Shown: positions 38,250 through 57,127 of the stretch, one piece after another | How positions within the stretch are numbered: position 1 is the stretch's first letter | Layout of the letters: each line of letters opens with the position of its first letter | NCBI GenBank assembly: GCA_013433145.1 | Contig: CM024186.1 | Span: 1,612,001-1,676,000, forward strand | Direction: 5' to 3' | Origin: Ascaris suum | Taxonomy: Eukaryota; Nematoda; Chromadorea; Rhabditida; Ascarididae | DNA length: 64,000 nt | The notes under the pieces: model-generated | The model's input: only the letters and a program-made list of their open reading frames with translations | Databases searched by the model: none | What the model was told of the DNA's origin: nothing | Program-made: the position numbers and the translations under genes

Positions 38250-40257
38250 TTAATTCGGTTGACAAGACCGAAGCAAACGGTTCACCTGTGTGGCGCACGA
38301 TGTTGTTGCCATATTGTATTGTGAGTACGCATTAACTGGTTGAGCAACACACGAAGGATGACAGCTGGGTTGACAAGCCGGCGCACACTGTACGACAACA
38401 CTTATTTGGTATGCAGGTTGAACGACGGAGCACGAAGTGCATGGAGCGGCGGGACATGAGGTGCATGACGATGAAGGTGCAAAAGTGGAAGTCGCGAAGG
38501 TCGAAGGTGCGAGGGTGGTCGTTATCGGTGGCAATGTCGTCGTGGTTGTTGGGGGTAGTGTTGGTTCCGCACAGCATGGTTCTGCTGGAAACTCCGTTTT
38601 TAGTTAACAAGGCATCAGCCGAGTTTTAAGTACCTCATCGCTATTCAGCAAACATATAAACAAATTGAATTAAAACAACACAAGAGATCACGGAAAAAGG
38701 AAACTCTGGCCAATAATGCAAGACACAATCGTCGCACAGCTTGTCGGATGAATATTCGGATTAAAACACCCATTCTCCCCGGCAATAAGCCATTACAAAA
38801 ATACCGAAACAAATTTACAGGTTTATTGGATTTCCACTCCAACCTACTTCTTCCTGTTGATGTTTTACACCTCCAGAGAACAAGCCCAAGCAATTTTCCA
38901 GATCAAAGAGAACCATTGAAAACTTGTGAATGCCCCTTTCTCCATAATCAATGAATACTGCCAGCTATGTCGCTCCACCAATGTATCTTCGTATTCCATA
39001 ATTGCTTCTTCATTACGTTTCTTCCTCAACGAACCTCTTTACGCTCATTGTGTGGATAATTTTTTCAGGTTCAGGTAACGACGGTTTCAAGAATTTTGAG
39101 CAGACAAACCTGCGATACATTGACAGGGCTGTTCATATTGCTGCACACAGCAACCGCTCTCTATTGGTTGTTGAAATTGTGTTTGAACGCCGCCACAACA
39201 TGACATCGAAGTCTGCTGTTGACATGATGTCATACAGGACTGCGGCTGCACTGCAATGAACGTTTGCTAAGAATATGAATGAGACAATGCTGTAAGTTCT
39301 TTGCTGTCAGCTACGGGCAACAATACTAATTGCTTCATTTACCGGGTTGATGTTTCGATTCATAAGTCCTCACCACATTCAACAAGAGTTCCAATTCGGG
39401 TGTTGACTCAACGGCGATGGATACTCTCTCATAACGTGAAAGAAGCGCACCTGGTAGCCAGTAGCTTACCTTCACTCAATTGACAGTTTTATTGATCGAA
39501 ACGTTAACAAGACAATTAAAGATAGCCGTACTGTTAATCGTTACTCGAAACACCCCAACATCGGCATCAACTACAATAAATGACAAGGACATGTCATTTG
39601 TTTTATTGAAAGAGGTAGAATCGGCTAGCGACCATTGTTATCACTAGGATGGACACAATTCTTACACATCGGTTCCATCGGGTAAACGACTCATTTAAAC
39701 TAGAAGGATTACAAGATTCCAGTGAACGATTGGTAAAAAAGCAGCAATTCAACAGAGAATTATTGCTTGGTGGATTAGGCTCCATAAAACAAAATTGTAG
39801 ATTCAATTCGTTGCTCCTTGCGAAGACAGTTCAGAATGCTTAACAGAAGAAGATTCTCGTCTCCAAAATAAAGCACTTGAAGGAAACAAACTACATCTGA
39901 GTGCACGAGTGACTCAATACCCGCCAATTGCTTCGGACGAGCTGAAATCACTACCAACTCGAACCTTTGTGCCCTTCATCGAGAAGATAAAATATGAGTT
40001 CCACTACTATACATCAGTTGGCACCTATATATAGGTGAAAGACACTCGCGAAATCATATAATTGGTAGCTGTCGCCAAATACTGCGTTTAAAAATTTTAG
40101 GCAGATAAATAAAACATACAAAGGACCTACTTCCAGTGCAATCACAGCTTCCTATCGGCTGAAACTGCACCTGAATGTCGATGCAGCACTGCTGGCCACA
40201 ATATCCTGCCCAGCCACAATTTTGCCTTCGAGCTCTTATTACGACTTGATCGTTCTC
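38250..40257 (-). CDS. Cys/Gln-rich protein with Thr/Pro linker, 3 exons found, 5' end missing
   Basis: Three exons join in phase: 40257-40131 (acceptor gtttag, donor GTAGGT), 39250-39110 (acceptor ttgcag, donor GTTTGT) and 38584-38250 (acceptor tttccag, stop TAA at 38252-38250), together about 200 codons. Exons 1 and 2 each carry a similar Cys/Gln module: NCGWAGYCGQQCCIDIQVQF followed by QPIGSCDC, and SCCGGVQTQFQQPIESGCCV, sharing CC-x4-Q-x-QFQ-x-PI-x-S-C. Exon 3 begins EPCCAEPTLPPTTTTTLPPI, a mucin-like Thr/Pro stretch, followed by spaced Cys pairs (SCTSCPAAPCTSC, CAPACQPSCHPSC). Such Cys spacing with Thr/Pro linkers is typical of secreted or cuticle/surface proteins of nematodes. I could not find the signal-peptide exon, and I do not know a named family. 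Most of these exons lack Met, so an ATG-based search misses them. Confidence 0.7.
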
Positions 40258-40711
40258 CTAAACGCTGCTGCTTATTTGTGGAATAGAAAATAAGCACTTT
40301 CAGTATCATTGGTAATTCTCAACTGAACGGTTGTCTCAAACGGTTATTGCTTGATCACACCTAGGAACATGCATTCATCTCCAATCAACAAATCATCAGG
40401 TAGTTTGAATATCCATTCTAAAATAAACCTAGTGTCAAGTGACTCCTGCTGGAGCTATATGCGACAACCTGAAATCAGTTTCTGGTAGCTTGAATTGAAA
40501 ACACTGTCCTAACTCATTGCTTTACCGGATAGTCTAATAGGTGGCTACAGTTGAACAATGCGCAACCTTATATCTCTGTGAAGTTCACGTGGTATTACGC
40601 TATATTCAAAACTAACCGCACGCACGAAGAGGAGATAGGACAAATGGATGAGTAAGAACATCACGAATGAGTGAACTGTCGTCAGTGGGAACGTTTATAA
40701 AGAACCAAGCA

Positions 40712-40790
40712 ATGAGCCTAGCAAACAACCTGACACACAAACCAGTCATCCTCCTCTTCACCACGTTGGTCCTTTCCGGTGTGTGTTTAG
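40712..40790 (+). CDS. Candidate signal-peptide exon, plus strand
   Basis: The ATG at 40712 opens a short sequence with a hydrophobic core (PVILLFTTLVLSGVCL, residues 11-26), like a secretory signal peptide, followed by a GTGATT donor at 40791 in phase 1. Unspliced, the frame ends after six more codons. I found no clear partner exon downstream on the plus strand. A minus-strand frame (40943-40758) overlaps it. A chance hydrophobic run is possible. Confidence 0.25.
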
Positions 40791-41624
40791 GTGATTGCAA
40801 GCCACCGTGAGTGATGAATCATTAGGCGTATTTACAAGAGTATTTACACCGACAAGCACCTCCAACAAGTCGGATGTTTGCTCTTGGCTCATACTCTCAC
40901 TAAAAGCGGCGCTATTGGATGCAACAGTAAACTGTTGATGCAATTGTATTCGTCGACTTCTATAACTCGTGCCGATTTCAGTCTTTATTTATAAGTTTTT
41001 ATTTGGTGTTTGCGAATTTCTTCAAAAACTCCACTATCTGACTAGCATATATATATGCCCGCATTTGTGTGTGTGCATCTACTCGTTTAATAATTTCAAG
41101 TTGGAACCCAAAATTGTGAGCTTAATAGCGATTAGTAGCTAAGAAATGGTCTATACGTCTAAATTAATTTCTCAGTTCTTTTTTCAAACCGATCTGTCTA
41201 CTGAAGGGATGGTTGTGGCACATAATATCGCCATGGAATTATCAAGGAAAATTTTGCATTTTTCTGTAGAGTGTTCACATCTCAGAGCTTGTGCAGAGTG
41301 CTCGGATGACAAATTTGGCACCACTGATGTCATCCTACCAAAACTTTTAGTAATATATTGTAGTTTTACATCATCTCAAAAGTGATACTATAGCGTACTT
41401 GTGAGAGCATTTCGAAAGTCGAGTGTGCTATACCTGTGGGTTTAGATGTAATGCAACATTGCATTTATTATTTCGCCCTAAAAAGTACAATAGTCGTAAT
41501 TCACTCATCGCACTTTGGGTATAAACCAAAGCTATCCGAGGCGTTAGATAGGATAGAATCCGAATAAGTCATTGTTTTCTTAATCAAAAACGCGATGAAT
41601 GCAACTGTCGATGCGCTGAGACCG

Positions 41625-41816
41625 CTAATGCAGGTCGTTCAAGAGTATTTCGCACCTTTCGTGGCTCCAGCAACCTTCTCTCATATCTTCCAAAAAAAAA
41701 AGACTGCCGCCGCCACATTTCCGCATACAGGGGACTTGCAACTGAAAACCGCCTGTTTTCGAAATTAGCACAAAGTGAATGAAGAAAGACAACAATATAA
41801 CAAAGGTAGAAATCAA
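41625..41816 (-). CDS. Candidate small secreted Cys-containing peptide, 63 aa
   Basis: This is a single-exon ORF with a hydrophobic N-terminus (STFVILLSFFIHFVLIS, residues 3-19) that resembles a signal peptide, then a short tail with four Cys (PCMRKCGGGS, GCWSHERC). A good acceptor (ttttcag) lies inside the frame, so the tail could instead be an exon joined elsewhere. It is on the same strand as the Cys/Gln-rich gene 1.4 kb downstream and might supply its missing signal exon, but the available donor (GTCCCC) is poor. No homolog is recognised. Confidence 0.25.
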   Translation of the reverse strand: MISTFVILLSFFIHFVLISKTGGFQLQVPCMRKCGGGSLFFLEDMREGCWSHERCEILLNDLH

Positions 41817-41826
41817 AAACAGTCAA

Positions 41827-44226
41827 AATACCGGTACCTTCTCAGCCTTGATGGATTTGTAGTTGTACAGCGCATCGACATGTACAATTCAAGTGATGAG
41901 CAGCAGATCCTGAAATCGCTCACAGTTTTTGATGATCCGGATAAATTGGTTGCGAAACATCGCATATTCAGCAGGTTAGTTTTTGCAGTGAGGCAATCGT
42001 TTCCCATCGAGACAATGAAGCAATATCTTCTAAATTCTGCTCTCAAAATTTTCACAATCGCCTAATTTTGCACAGCCAGTCGCGACAAATACAATTCAGC
42101 ATTCATCGAAACAATGTCATCCTTTATATATTCATTAAGTCGATGGATCTCACAAACACATATCAACATGACGGCAAATATGCAAATGACTTTCAAATTT
42201 GATCAAATATGTATCGTTTACTTCGTCGCTGTGATGTTGCGAGCAATAGACACAAATAGCAACTTTATCTTTACTTTGTGCTGATACCTCAATCATAAAA
42301 TTATCGGAGCACTCGGACTTGAGTGACTGTAATTCGAGTGTTTTGAGAAATTATAATCGAAATATCAGTAAAAAGATTAAATTACTACTATCGCCGCACC
42401 TTGCCCGTAACATCGCAGCAATGAAATACACGACGTGTATTTGATGAAATCTGCAACACACCTGTGTACACATAATCTCATTATTCGCCTTTCTCATTCA
42501 TAACATAGCACAATGGAACATTCCATCACGTTATGATAGAACAACTGAAAGCTACCTTCCATAGGTTGTTCGCAATTTTCCCGTTAAAACTCGAAAATGA
42601 ACCCATCAATTTGCGTGAAAATTTGTTTATTTTTCTTCAAATAAACTGATGTCTGATTTGTCACCGTTGAAAAACCAATGAATAAGTATTGCTTCAATAA
42701 GAATAAAATATGCAAAAGTTGCTTCATGTTAAGTCAGTATCAACTTGAACAAGTTGACGCCTGAATTGCTGTACCACTCTATTCATGAACAGATACCGCT
42801 AGCTGATAAAAAAGAGCAATCATCAAGAGAACATGACATCAACAAGTCGGACCAAGGGGATCTTAAAGAGCGATGGAAAAGCCCTTTGCAGACAATGCCA
42901 CTACTTCGTCCACCACTCCTTCGAGAAACATCTTCGTTCTTCCGACATTCAAGTTTTTCCTCAAGTTTATTAGCAGAATACTGCCAGTTCCGGCCTTCTA
43001 ATATTTTTAAGGTCCTTCATCGTCCACAATTAGCTCATCGAGCCAAGTTCGAGAGCATCATTGCAAACATCTGTGGTGATTGCATTTATTGTTTGTTGGT
43101 TGTGTCTCTCGTTGGTAAGAGCATTTTGTTTTTTTTCTTACCCATCTCTTTTTGTCGGCACACCTGTAAGTGCTTCGTTTTGTCTGTATACATCTCTCAA
43201 ACTCCGAAATTTCTCCCGCATGAATGAAACGCCTTGAGTCATAACTTTCAATGTGATCCGCATGATGTCGTGTCGCCAAATTTGCCTCCCCGTCCCCTTG
43301 CTATTCCCGAAAATCTTGCATAAGTTCCCACCTTCCACTCTAAAACGTCTCCATCTCGCTGTCCTTAGCGAACTTGCTATACTATCTTCCCAGCATTCTG
43401 GCATACGTTCAATAACGTCATGTTCACTCGAGCAACATGCTTCATTCCCACTCTTTATCTAAAACTGTTGCGAGACGAGTCCAATATCTGCCATCGTTCA
43501 CTCTCGTACGCATATACGAAATAAAGGTTTAACCGCACAAGTGTGATGGTGTGCAAGCGCACACACTGAATATAACTGTCAGCTGACCTAACACGCACCG
43601 CGTAATGTTTCACGGCTGGGACGGTATATGCGGAACGTAATGGTACTGATTCCTGACAGTCGGTCGCGAAGACGACCAGTGGATAAGTTCCTGCCTTCCG
43701 ACGAGCCCGGCTACGGGAGCTGTATGGTTGAACGGATCTACACAGACGGACGATGGACCATGCCGACAATGGACCAAGAGCGCACCTCATCAATTTTAGG
43801 GGAGGATTATAGGCAAGGGTGGTGGATCTGCAGCAGAATCAATTGACTCCGAACAACCGTGAAGTTCAGGCCTCTTCTTGAAAAGATTTTTCCCTTGATC
43901 TGCACAATCTTCTTGTTCTCAGTTTGCAACCTTTTAAAGATCAAGCAAGTTTTGTCGGCGCCGACATAATGGATCATCATAAACGAATTATAACACCTTA
44001 GTCTCTTACTATTACAATTCAGCCTTTAGGGCTTTTAACTCAGGCGAACTCTCCTTTAATAAATTGCAACGTGGCTGTTTCTAATCAGATCAGATACCTG
44101 TAAATGCTGATCGATGAGAACACTCAACATGGGCCACATTTCGCTTATAAGTACAAGTAATTAAGTGGAACGACATCCCAAAAACCTGAAATCAAATTTT
44201 CTTTGAAACAGAAAAGAAATAGGCTA
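41827..44226. other. Spacer 3' of PGK, nothing named
   Basis: Open frames at 42745-43227 (plus) and 43138-43404 and 43455-43793 (minus) lack motifs and consistent splice context. Nothing can be assigned. Confidence 0.4.
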
Positions 44227-44232
44227 TTTATT
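44227..44232 (-). terminator. Candidate poly(A) signal of PGK
   Basis: AATAAA on the minus strand about 176 nt downstream of the PGK stop codon. This is a suitable distance for a short 3' UTR. Confidence 0.45.
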
Positions 44233-44407
44233 TGTGCAAGAACAACAGTAGATGAACGCTCTGTGACAAAAAACGTCACTTAAAACATAAATAATGAGCA
44301 CAACTATTTAAAAAGATCACTGGGGGTAAAACAGGGATGAAATGGGGCCAGCCGGCTGCCGCGACGCACCATACTATCAACACGTAATATTAGACGACAC
44401 AATATCA

Positions 44408-51650
<7,243 letters not shown>

Positions 51651-51676
51651 CCTTGCAGCCCGCAGTAGAGACTTCA

Positions 51677-51679
51677 GCT
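51677..51679 (-). promoter_or_regulatory. Candidate trans-splice (or 5' UTR intron) acceptor of PGK
   Basis: gcatttcag/CTGAAG on the minus strand would leave a 27-nt leader (51677-51651) before the ATG. The sequence is seen; use is inferred. Confidence 0.35.
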
Positions 51680-54258
51680 GAAATGCAAGTCCCGAACCCT
51701 ATCACACCTGCACAACGATTGACGCTTCAGTCTACGCCATTAGCCCACTTATGATCAACACGTCGATCGATAACTTCGGTGTATCAATGAAAAATCAATT
51801 CACATACTGGATGTAACCGAGAACCAAAATCTTTCCTCATGATACACATACCTGCCAGGTTATTCCACACCGCACTCAACGAAGGACATTCACAGGTGAA
51901 AATTATGATAGAAACCCATACAACGATGCAAAGTGCATCTGTCGCATACAACAGATATAAACTTTTCCACTACATACCCGACAGTCATCACTATCATAGG
52001 CTATTGCAACAACGAATCGAAATTAGAAAATATGAAGAAATGGGAAAGCGCTCATTGTGAATTAGCAATGGCACGATATGCGCTTTTTGTAATGCAATCA
52101 ATGAACGTGTCACACAGCTATAAAAGAAACAACAACATGAGGAAAGCAATGCTTTTCGAATGAGCGATGCAATGCACAAATCCCATCCACAACGGAAAAT
52201 CGATCCTCTCTGCGTGCACCAACTATTCATTACATATCCAAAAAATTGTGCGGAAAAATGCCTGTTGGAAACACAACATGTGCCAGTTGAAAAGAAAAGT
52301 GTGTTAGCCACTATGACGATGTTCGGCACCCGCTTCCGTTTCCAGACTTACGCCCCATCTGCACTGATATGTGGGAATTAAATTTTTAAAAAAAGATTAA
52401 ATAAAACAATTACAAAAATTATTCCTGAAATTACTAGATAGTAAAGAACATTGCCACACTTAAATTGTGTAATTACGATATCATTTCCGGATTCGAAGTC
52501 GGATTTAATAAAAAATAGGTTTTTTTGAAGAATGCAAAAAATAAATATAGCGAGTTTACGATAGTGATCCTATAAGTAGAGAACAAGCAACGCGGATCTG
52601 CGTTATCCAAGTAAGAAAATCCCGAAAGAAGTATTCAAGCGAATAGATGAGATTACTGGAGAAGACATTTTCCGATTCAGTGATGTTTTGGTAACAAATA
52701 CCAAAAATACGATGAATGAGTGCTGAAATAATTGTTCGGGAGGAAATACTGCAATTACCGATGATTTACATACTTATAAGGTACAGTGATATTGAAATAA
52801 CTGTTTCATTTCCGGCTGAAAGCATCCCTTTTCTCGCAGGCTGAGCTCCCCTCCAACCACCTGCATCGTCGTGACTCCTTTCTTGATGATACGAAAATGA
52901 ACCCCTTTCCTATAACCTTGAATAACAATGTCCGCCATTTCATGTGATTAACGGTGTGTAGCAAGTTACCTTGTGATGTACGTCATATCCACCGAATGCC
53001 TAACCTTAGTTCAACCTGTTCTCGAGCTGAAACTATCGGGCAAACATATACACACATAACAAATGGAACTAGGACTGACGCCGTAACGCATTTTACGAAC
53101 GAATGTACTCACGCGTATAAAAAAGCTACTAAAATATGCAGTGAAATTAAGAGATTAACCTCTGTTTAAGACGGTAATCTCAGCCTAAGTTCGGCTCGAC
53201 GCTTATCACAAATGCATTTAAGGGGGAGGGGAGGGAAGAAGGGGGGGGGGGGAGAGGACAACTGTCGCGGTGATGTCGAAAAATCCACACACCCGCCTCG
53301 ATCATTCCATACCAAAAACCACATATTGCACCAATGCTTCATGCAAACCAATAACGCTCAATATTAACCCAACCATAGTCCCCACCAGCACACCTAATAA
53401 GCCAATCAAAAACGTACTGCAACGATCGAATCAGATCGAAGCAAAGAATCACGCAGATGTTCTAGGCTTACAAACGGCGACATTCACCACAACTACAATG
53501 AAGCATTTTGCTATCGCTAATGCACGATATATGTTGCATACCGTGCAAATATATGCCGTACCGTGCACCCGCACAGACGTGTGGTAATTAACGAATAGTG
53601 CGATTGAAACAAACCTACAAACAATACCAGCAATCGGTGGACTCGACCACCTAGTGGAACACCGCACAGCACACTGCCGATGCACACACACACACACACG
53701 CTGTCCCTCTCGTGCTATGATCGATAAGTGGAGCATAGAAAATGCTGTCGAGCACGTCGACGCTTACTACACGGCAAATTCTTGTGCAACTTGAACGCAT
53801 TTATACTTGTGTTGGCACCAGCTTGCGTGCGGATTATCGGTTCTTAAGAATCATCCCACCATACAGAAACTGTGATAAAAAAAACCACTCATCGACTGGA
53901 GGAATGCGGATAGAGGTTTTTTCCTGACAGCATCAGCATTGATGGGATTTCGAATTATTCCTGGTGAATAAAGGAAAGGACAGAACAAAAAAGCCAGGGG
54001 AGCGACATAAATCTAGAGTCCGTGGTTGAGTGTTCGTACCCTTAAAAAAGTTTTTAAACAGGCAACTATCAATTCTGAACTGCTCACACAACTAGAAATC
54101 ATATTTTATGGATTATCCTGAATGAACCTGAAAGAGAATACCTTGTCCCAAGCGACAGGTTTGCAAGAAATTGCCGGAAACAACTGATATGCTCTGAAAG
54201 AGCATTTCTGCAAAAACGTAAACGATTAGCTGAAAATAGAGTCAATAAGATGACGATG

Positions 54259-54840
54259 TCAAATGTGACGCTTTATTTTTTTCAATTCTTCAAAGATGAC
54301 AACAGTGGAGTTTCCCATTTCCCGAAGCGATGCAATTACACGTCCAGGAGTTTGTGTTACCACAGGAAATGTCGTTGACGCGATCGACATATTAACCAAC
54401 AAAATTCGCCTCATAATGCGTATTACTTCAACTGATTTCATCAATGAACCGCTTAGTATAACCTTGGGAGAAAAGTACTTCTCGCTGGAAAACTTCGTTC
54501 GCTTCGTCTTCCTTGTTCTTTTTGCAATCCAACCGATGTTAAGTGAAAATTCGATAGGTTTACAATGGAAACGAAATTTTGAAAGAATTTTAGACTGCCT
54601 AACTGCATTTGAAGTTAACAGATCAACGTGAATTGTTGTATAGGAAAGCATCTCATGGCGTACATCAGGCCGACCGAACTCCGTAAATGCAGCTTTAATT
54701 ATTTCCCGGTCGAAACCACCGGACAAGCGATCACATAGGTAAACACAGACATGCATATTGCAGATGCAATATGGCAGATGCAACGTTGGCATAGTGCGCG
54801 TTTGCAATTTATGAATAGCAACACTGCAACCTATGTTCAA
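54259..54840 (-). CDS. Long open frame (193 aa) overlapping an ORF on the other strand, unidentified
   Basis: This is the longest ORF in the window. It runs on the minus strand and ends at 54259. The part after about residue 38 is polar and basic with segments such as FDREIIKAAFTEFGRPDVRH and TPGRVIASLREMGNSTVVIF. The opposite strand is also open over 54296-54631 (111 aa, TTVEFPISRSDAITRPGVCV), and either or neither may be coding. No domain is recognised and no partner exon was found. The first 37 residues contain a Cys-rich run that looks intronic. Confidence 0.25.
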   Translation of the reverse strand: MNIGCSVAIHKLQTRTMPTLHLPYCICNMHVCVYLCDRLSGGFDREIIKAAFTEFGRPDVRHEMLSYTTIHVDLLTSNAVRQSKILSKFRFHCKPIEFSLNIGWIAKRTRKTKRTKFSSEKYFSPKVILSGSLMKSVEVIRIMRRILLVNMSIASTTFPVVTQTPGRVIASLREMGNSTVVIFEELKKIKRHI

Positions 54841-54899
54841 TTATTACTAGAGTTCAGACACGTCGCGTTTTGTGCCTTTAAGGGGTACATCAGGCTACA

Positions 54900-54929
54900 A
54901 TTCCGGACCTGCACGCTCAGGTCCGGAAT
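54900..54929. repeat. Perfect hairpin, 12-bp stem, 6-nt loop
   Basis: Arms ATTCCGGACCTG (54900-54911) and CAGGTCCGGAAT (54918-54929) surround cacgct. GC-rich within AT-rich DNA. Confidence 0.75.
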
Positions 54930-56958
54930 GCTAGTTCTGCAGACGTCCCGAAGGATTGTTATACTGCTCTACCTCCGAGATGTACTTATGGAGGCCTAAG
55001 AGAAATGATACCATATATTACGTCTATATTTTTGCGAAAAATGGAAAATGATGTGAGAGGTGGTAGTAAGTGAGTAAAGAGAGACTCCCTGAAATGAGAA
55101 AACAGGTACCACACGTTCCACCTGGACTACATTAGGCTGTGATGTGTTGTCGTCGAAATATAATATTCGATATATCTATCCTCAGCGAATGACTTCCTCG
55201 TCAATCCCTACTGGTCTGTAAGTCCCGAATAGTTCGTTCACAAATTTTTGACTACCAGTCTTCTTCAAAAGTTGGGTACAACATAGTTCCAGTCCTCCCG
55301 CCATGGTAGCTTTGAAATGTCAGCTATCCGTCCACCGAATCATCTGGCAGACAACCCAGGTGACTGTACCGATTGAGTTCTATAGTTTTTCGTTCTCTGA
55401 CTACAACTCGCACTTCTTAAGCTCCGAGCTCCGCAACGGGTTTGGTAATCGCCATTCCTGGGAACTTCTGTAGGAAAGCTTTCGAGCACGTTTGCGGCCC
55501 AATGGTGGGATATAACGAGACCTGCATTGCGGGGGAAAAGGGAGGAGGCATGAAGCTTTCAGAAGATTCGTACCGAATTCCCGGCTGGCGTGTCTAAAAA
55601 TCCACCAGGAGAGATTTCCAGGCCGTTTCAGCTGCCTTATGCATAAGGCGCTAGATTTAAGGAAGCACTTTTGTAAAAGCAAGATCCGGGGAGCACTTTC
55701 CCTTGCCTCCGCGAAAATGAGTGACCGGAAACACGGGGTTTGTAGACCAAAAGACGCTTTTCAGCATTGCGAGAAAGAATGACGCCCAAGGACAAATTTT
55801 TGGAGCAATATCTTGCAGAGCTTTGAGCAGGATAGACGAGAAACTACAGCAAGGAAATCATCGAAAAACAGACGGCAAGATAAAGAGGACAGCATCATCC
55901 TTGGACTCCAACCCCTCCCTCCCTGCACGCACCCAGCAAATCAGCCGCGACGCTGCGCTTACTTGTTACCCGAGACGAATCACAAGGATAGCAAAGACAG
56001 GGTACAGTGTGGGGAGAGAGAGGAGGGAGAGGGAGAGGTCACGAAGAGGAGCCCGGAGTGTTGAAACACACTGCCATATCTCTGGCAGTAATGTGTCTAC
56101 CGGATCACACCACAAAATTGCAAGAGGGGCCGAGATGAGGTAACGTTTGGGGAAAGGGAGGGGGGGGGGAAGGGGAAAAAAATGAATAGAAAACCCTTAT
56201 AAGCTCTGAAAATACCCCACATCCATGCCTCAAAATTCGAGGTAACACAAAATGTGCCATTGAGAGAACAGCGCTTCTTCAAACCGAATAAAATGCTCCT
56301 TATCAATGAAGAATATTTTACAGAAAGGCAAATTGACGAACCAAACAGTTTAATTTTTATTGCCATCGAAATCAAAACAATTTAAAGGATTAGTGAGCAC
56401 AAATAAGCAATAAATAAACATAGTGCGAGGATGTTTTAAAAGTCAATAAAAATGCTCTGAGGTACTTTCATTTTAGTGACCGAAGATGCTAAAAGACTTT
56501 TTGGCAACGAAACATTTCAGTATTTCCTCGGTTATTACAGTACATGATCGCTCTAAAAGGCGCAAATGTCGCGTGACTTGGCTTTGAGATGAGGCCAAGA
56601 CGAGCAATGCACGAAAAAAAAAGTTGCCACAACAAAAAAGCCAGAAATGTTTTCTTCTTGTACCGGCATAAGTATATCAAACTTATCGAAGTTTAACTTT
56701 AAAGCGCACTCTCGGAGGTTCTTGAAATTAGGCATTCAAACAGGAAGGGTAAAAAATATGAGAAATTTTACAGCAGCAATTTTTCGTGACATATAAACAA
56801 TACAGTACGACCGAATTAGAAGAACATCACGGGCAGGGTTAAACCAACAAAACAAAGATGCCTTAACGCATCCCAATTGGGTCTTCTTTAAATGCACCTT
56901 CAATAAGAGATCCGCACCACATAAAGTAGCCATAAACAGTATCATTTCACAACCACAT

Positions 56959-57071
<113 letters not shown>

Positions 57072-57127
57072 CAGAGAAAAGGCCTCTTGTATCGAGTCCA
57101 ACGAACTACGATCGCAGCAAAAACCCG

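Noticed and set aside
42745..43227. 160-aa plus-strand ORF
   Set aside because: Composition changes abruptly to hydrophobic T-rich sequence; neither half shows a domain, and the minus strand is equally open.
55721..56143. 140-aa plus-strand ORF
   Set aside because: Arg/Ser/Glu-rich low-complexity translation of a purine-rich stretch, with no motif or splice context.
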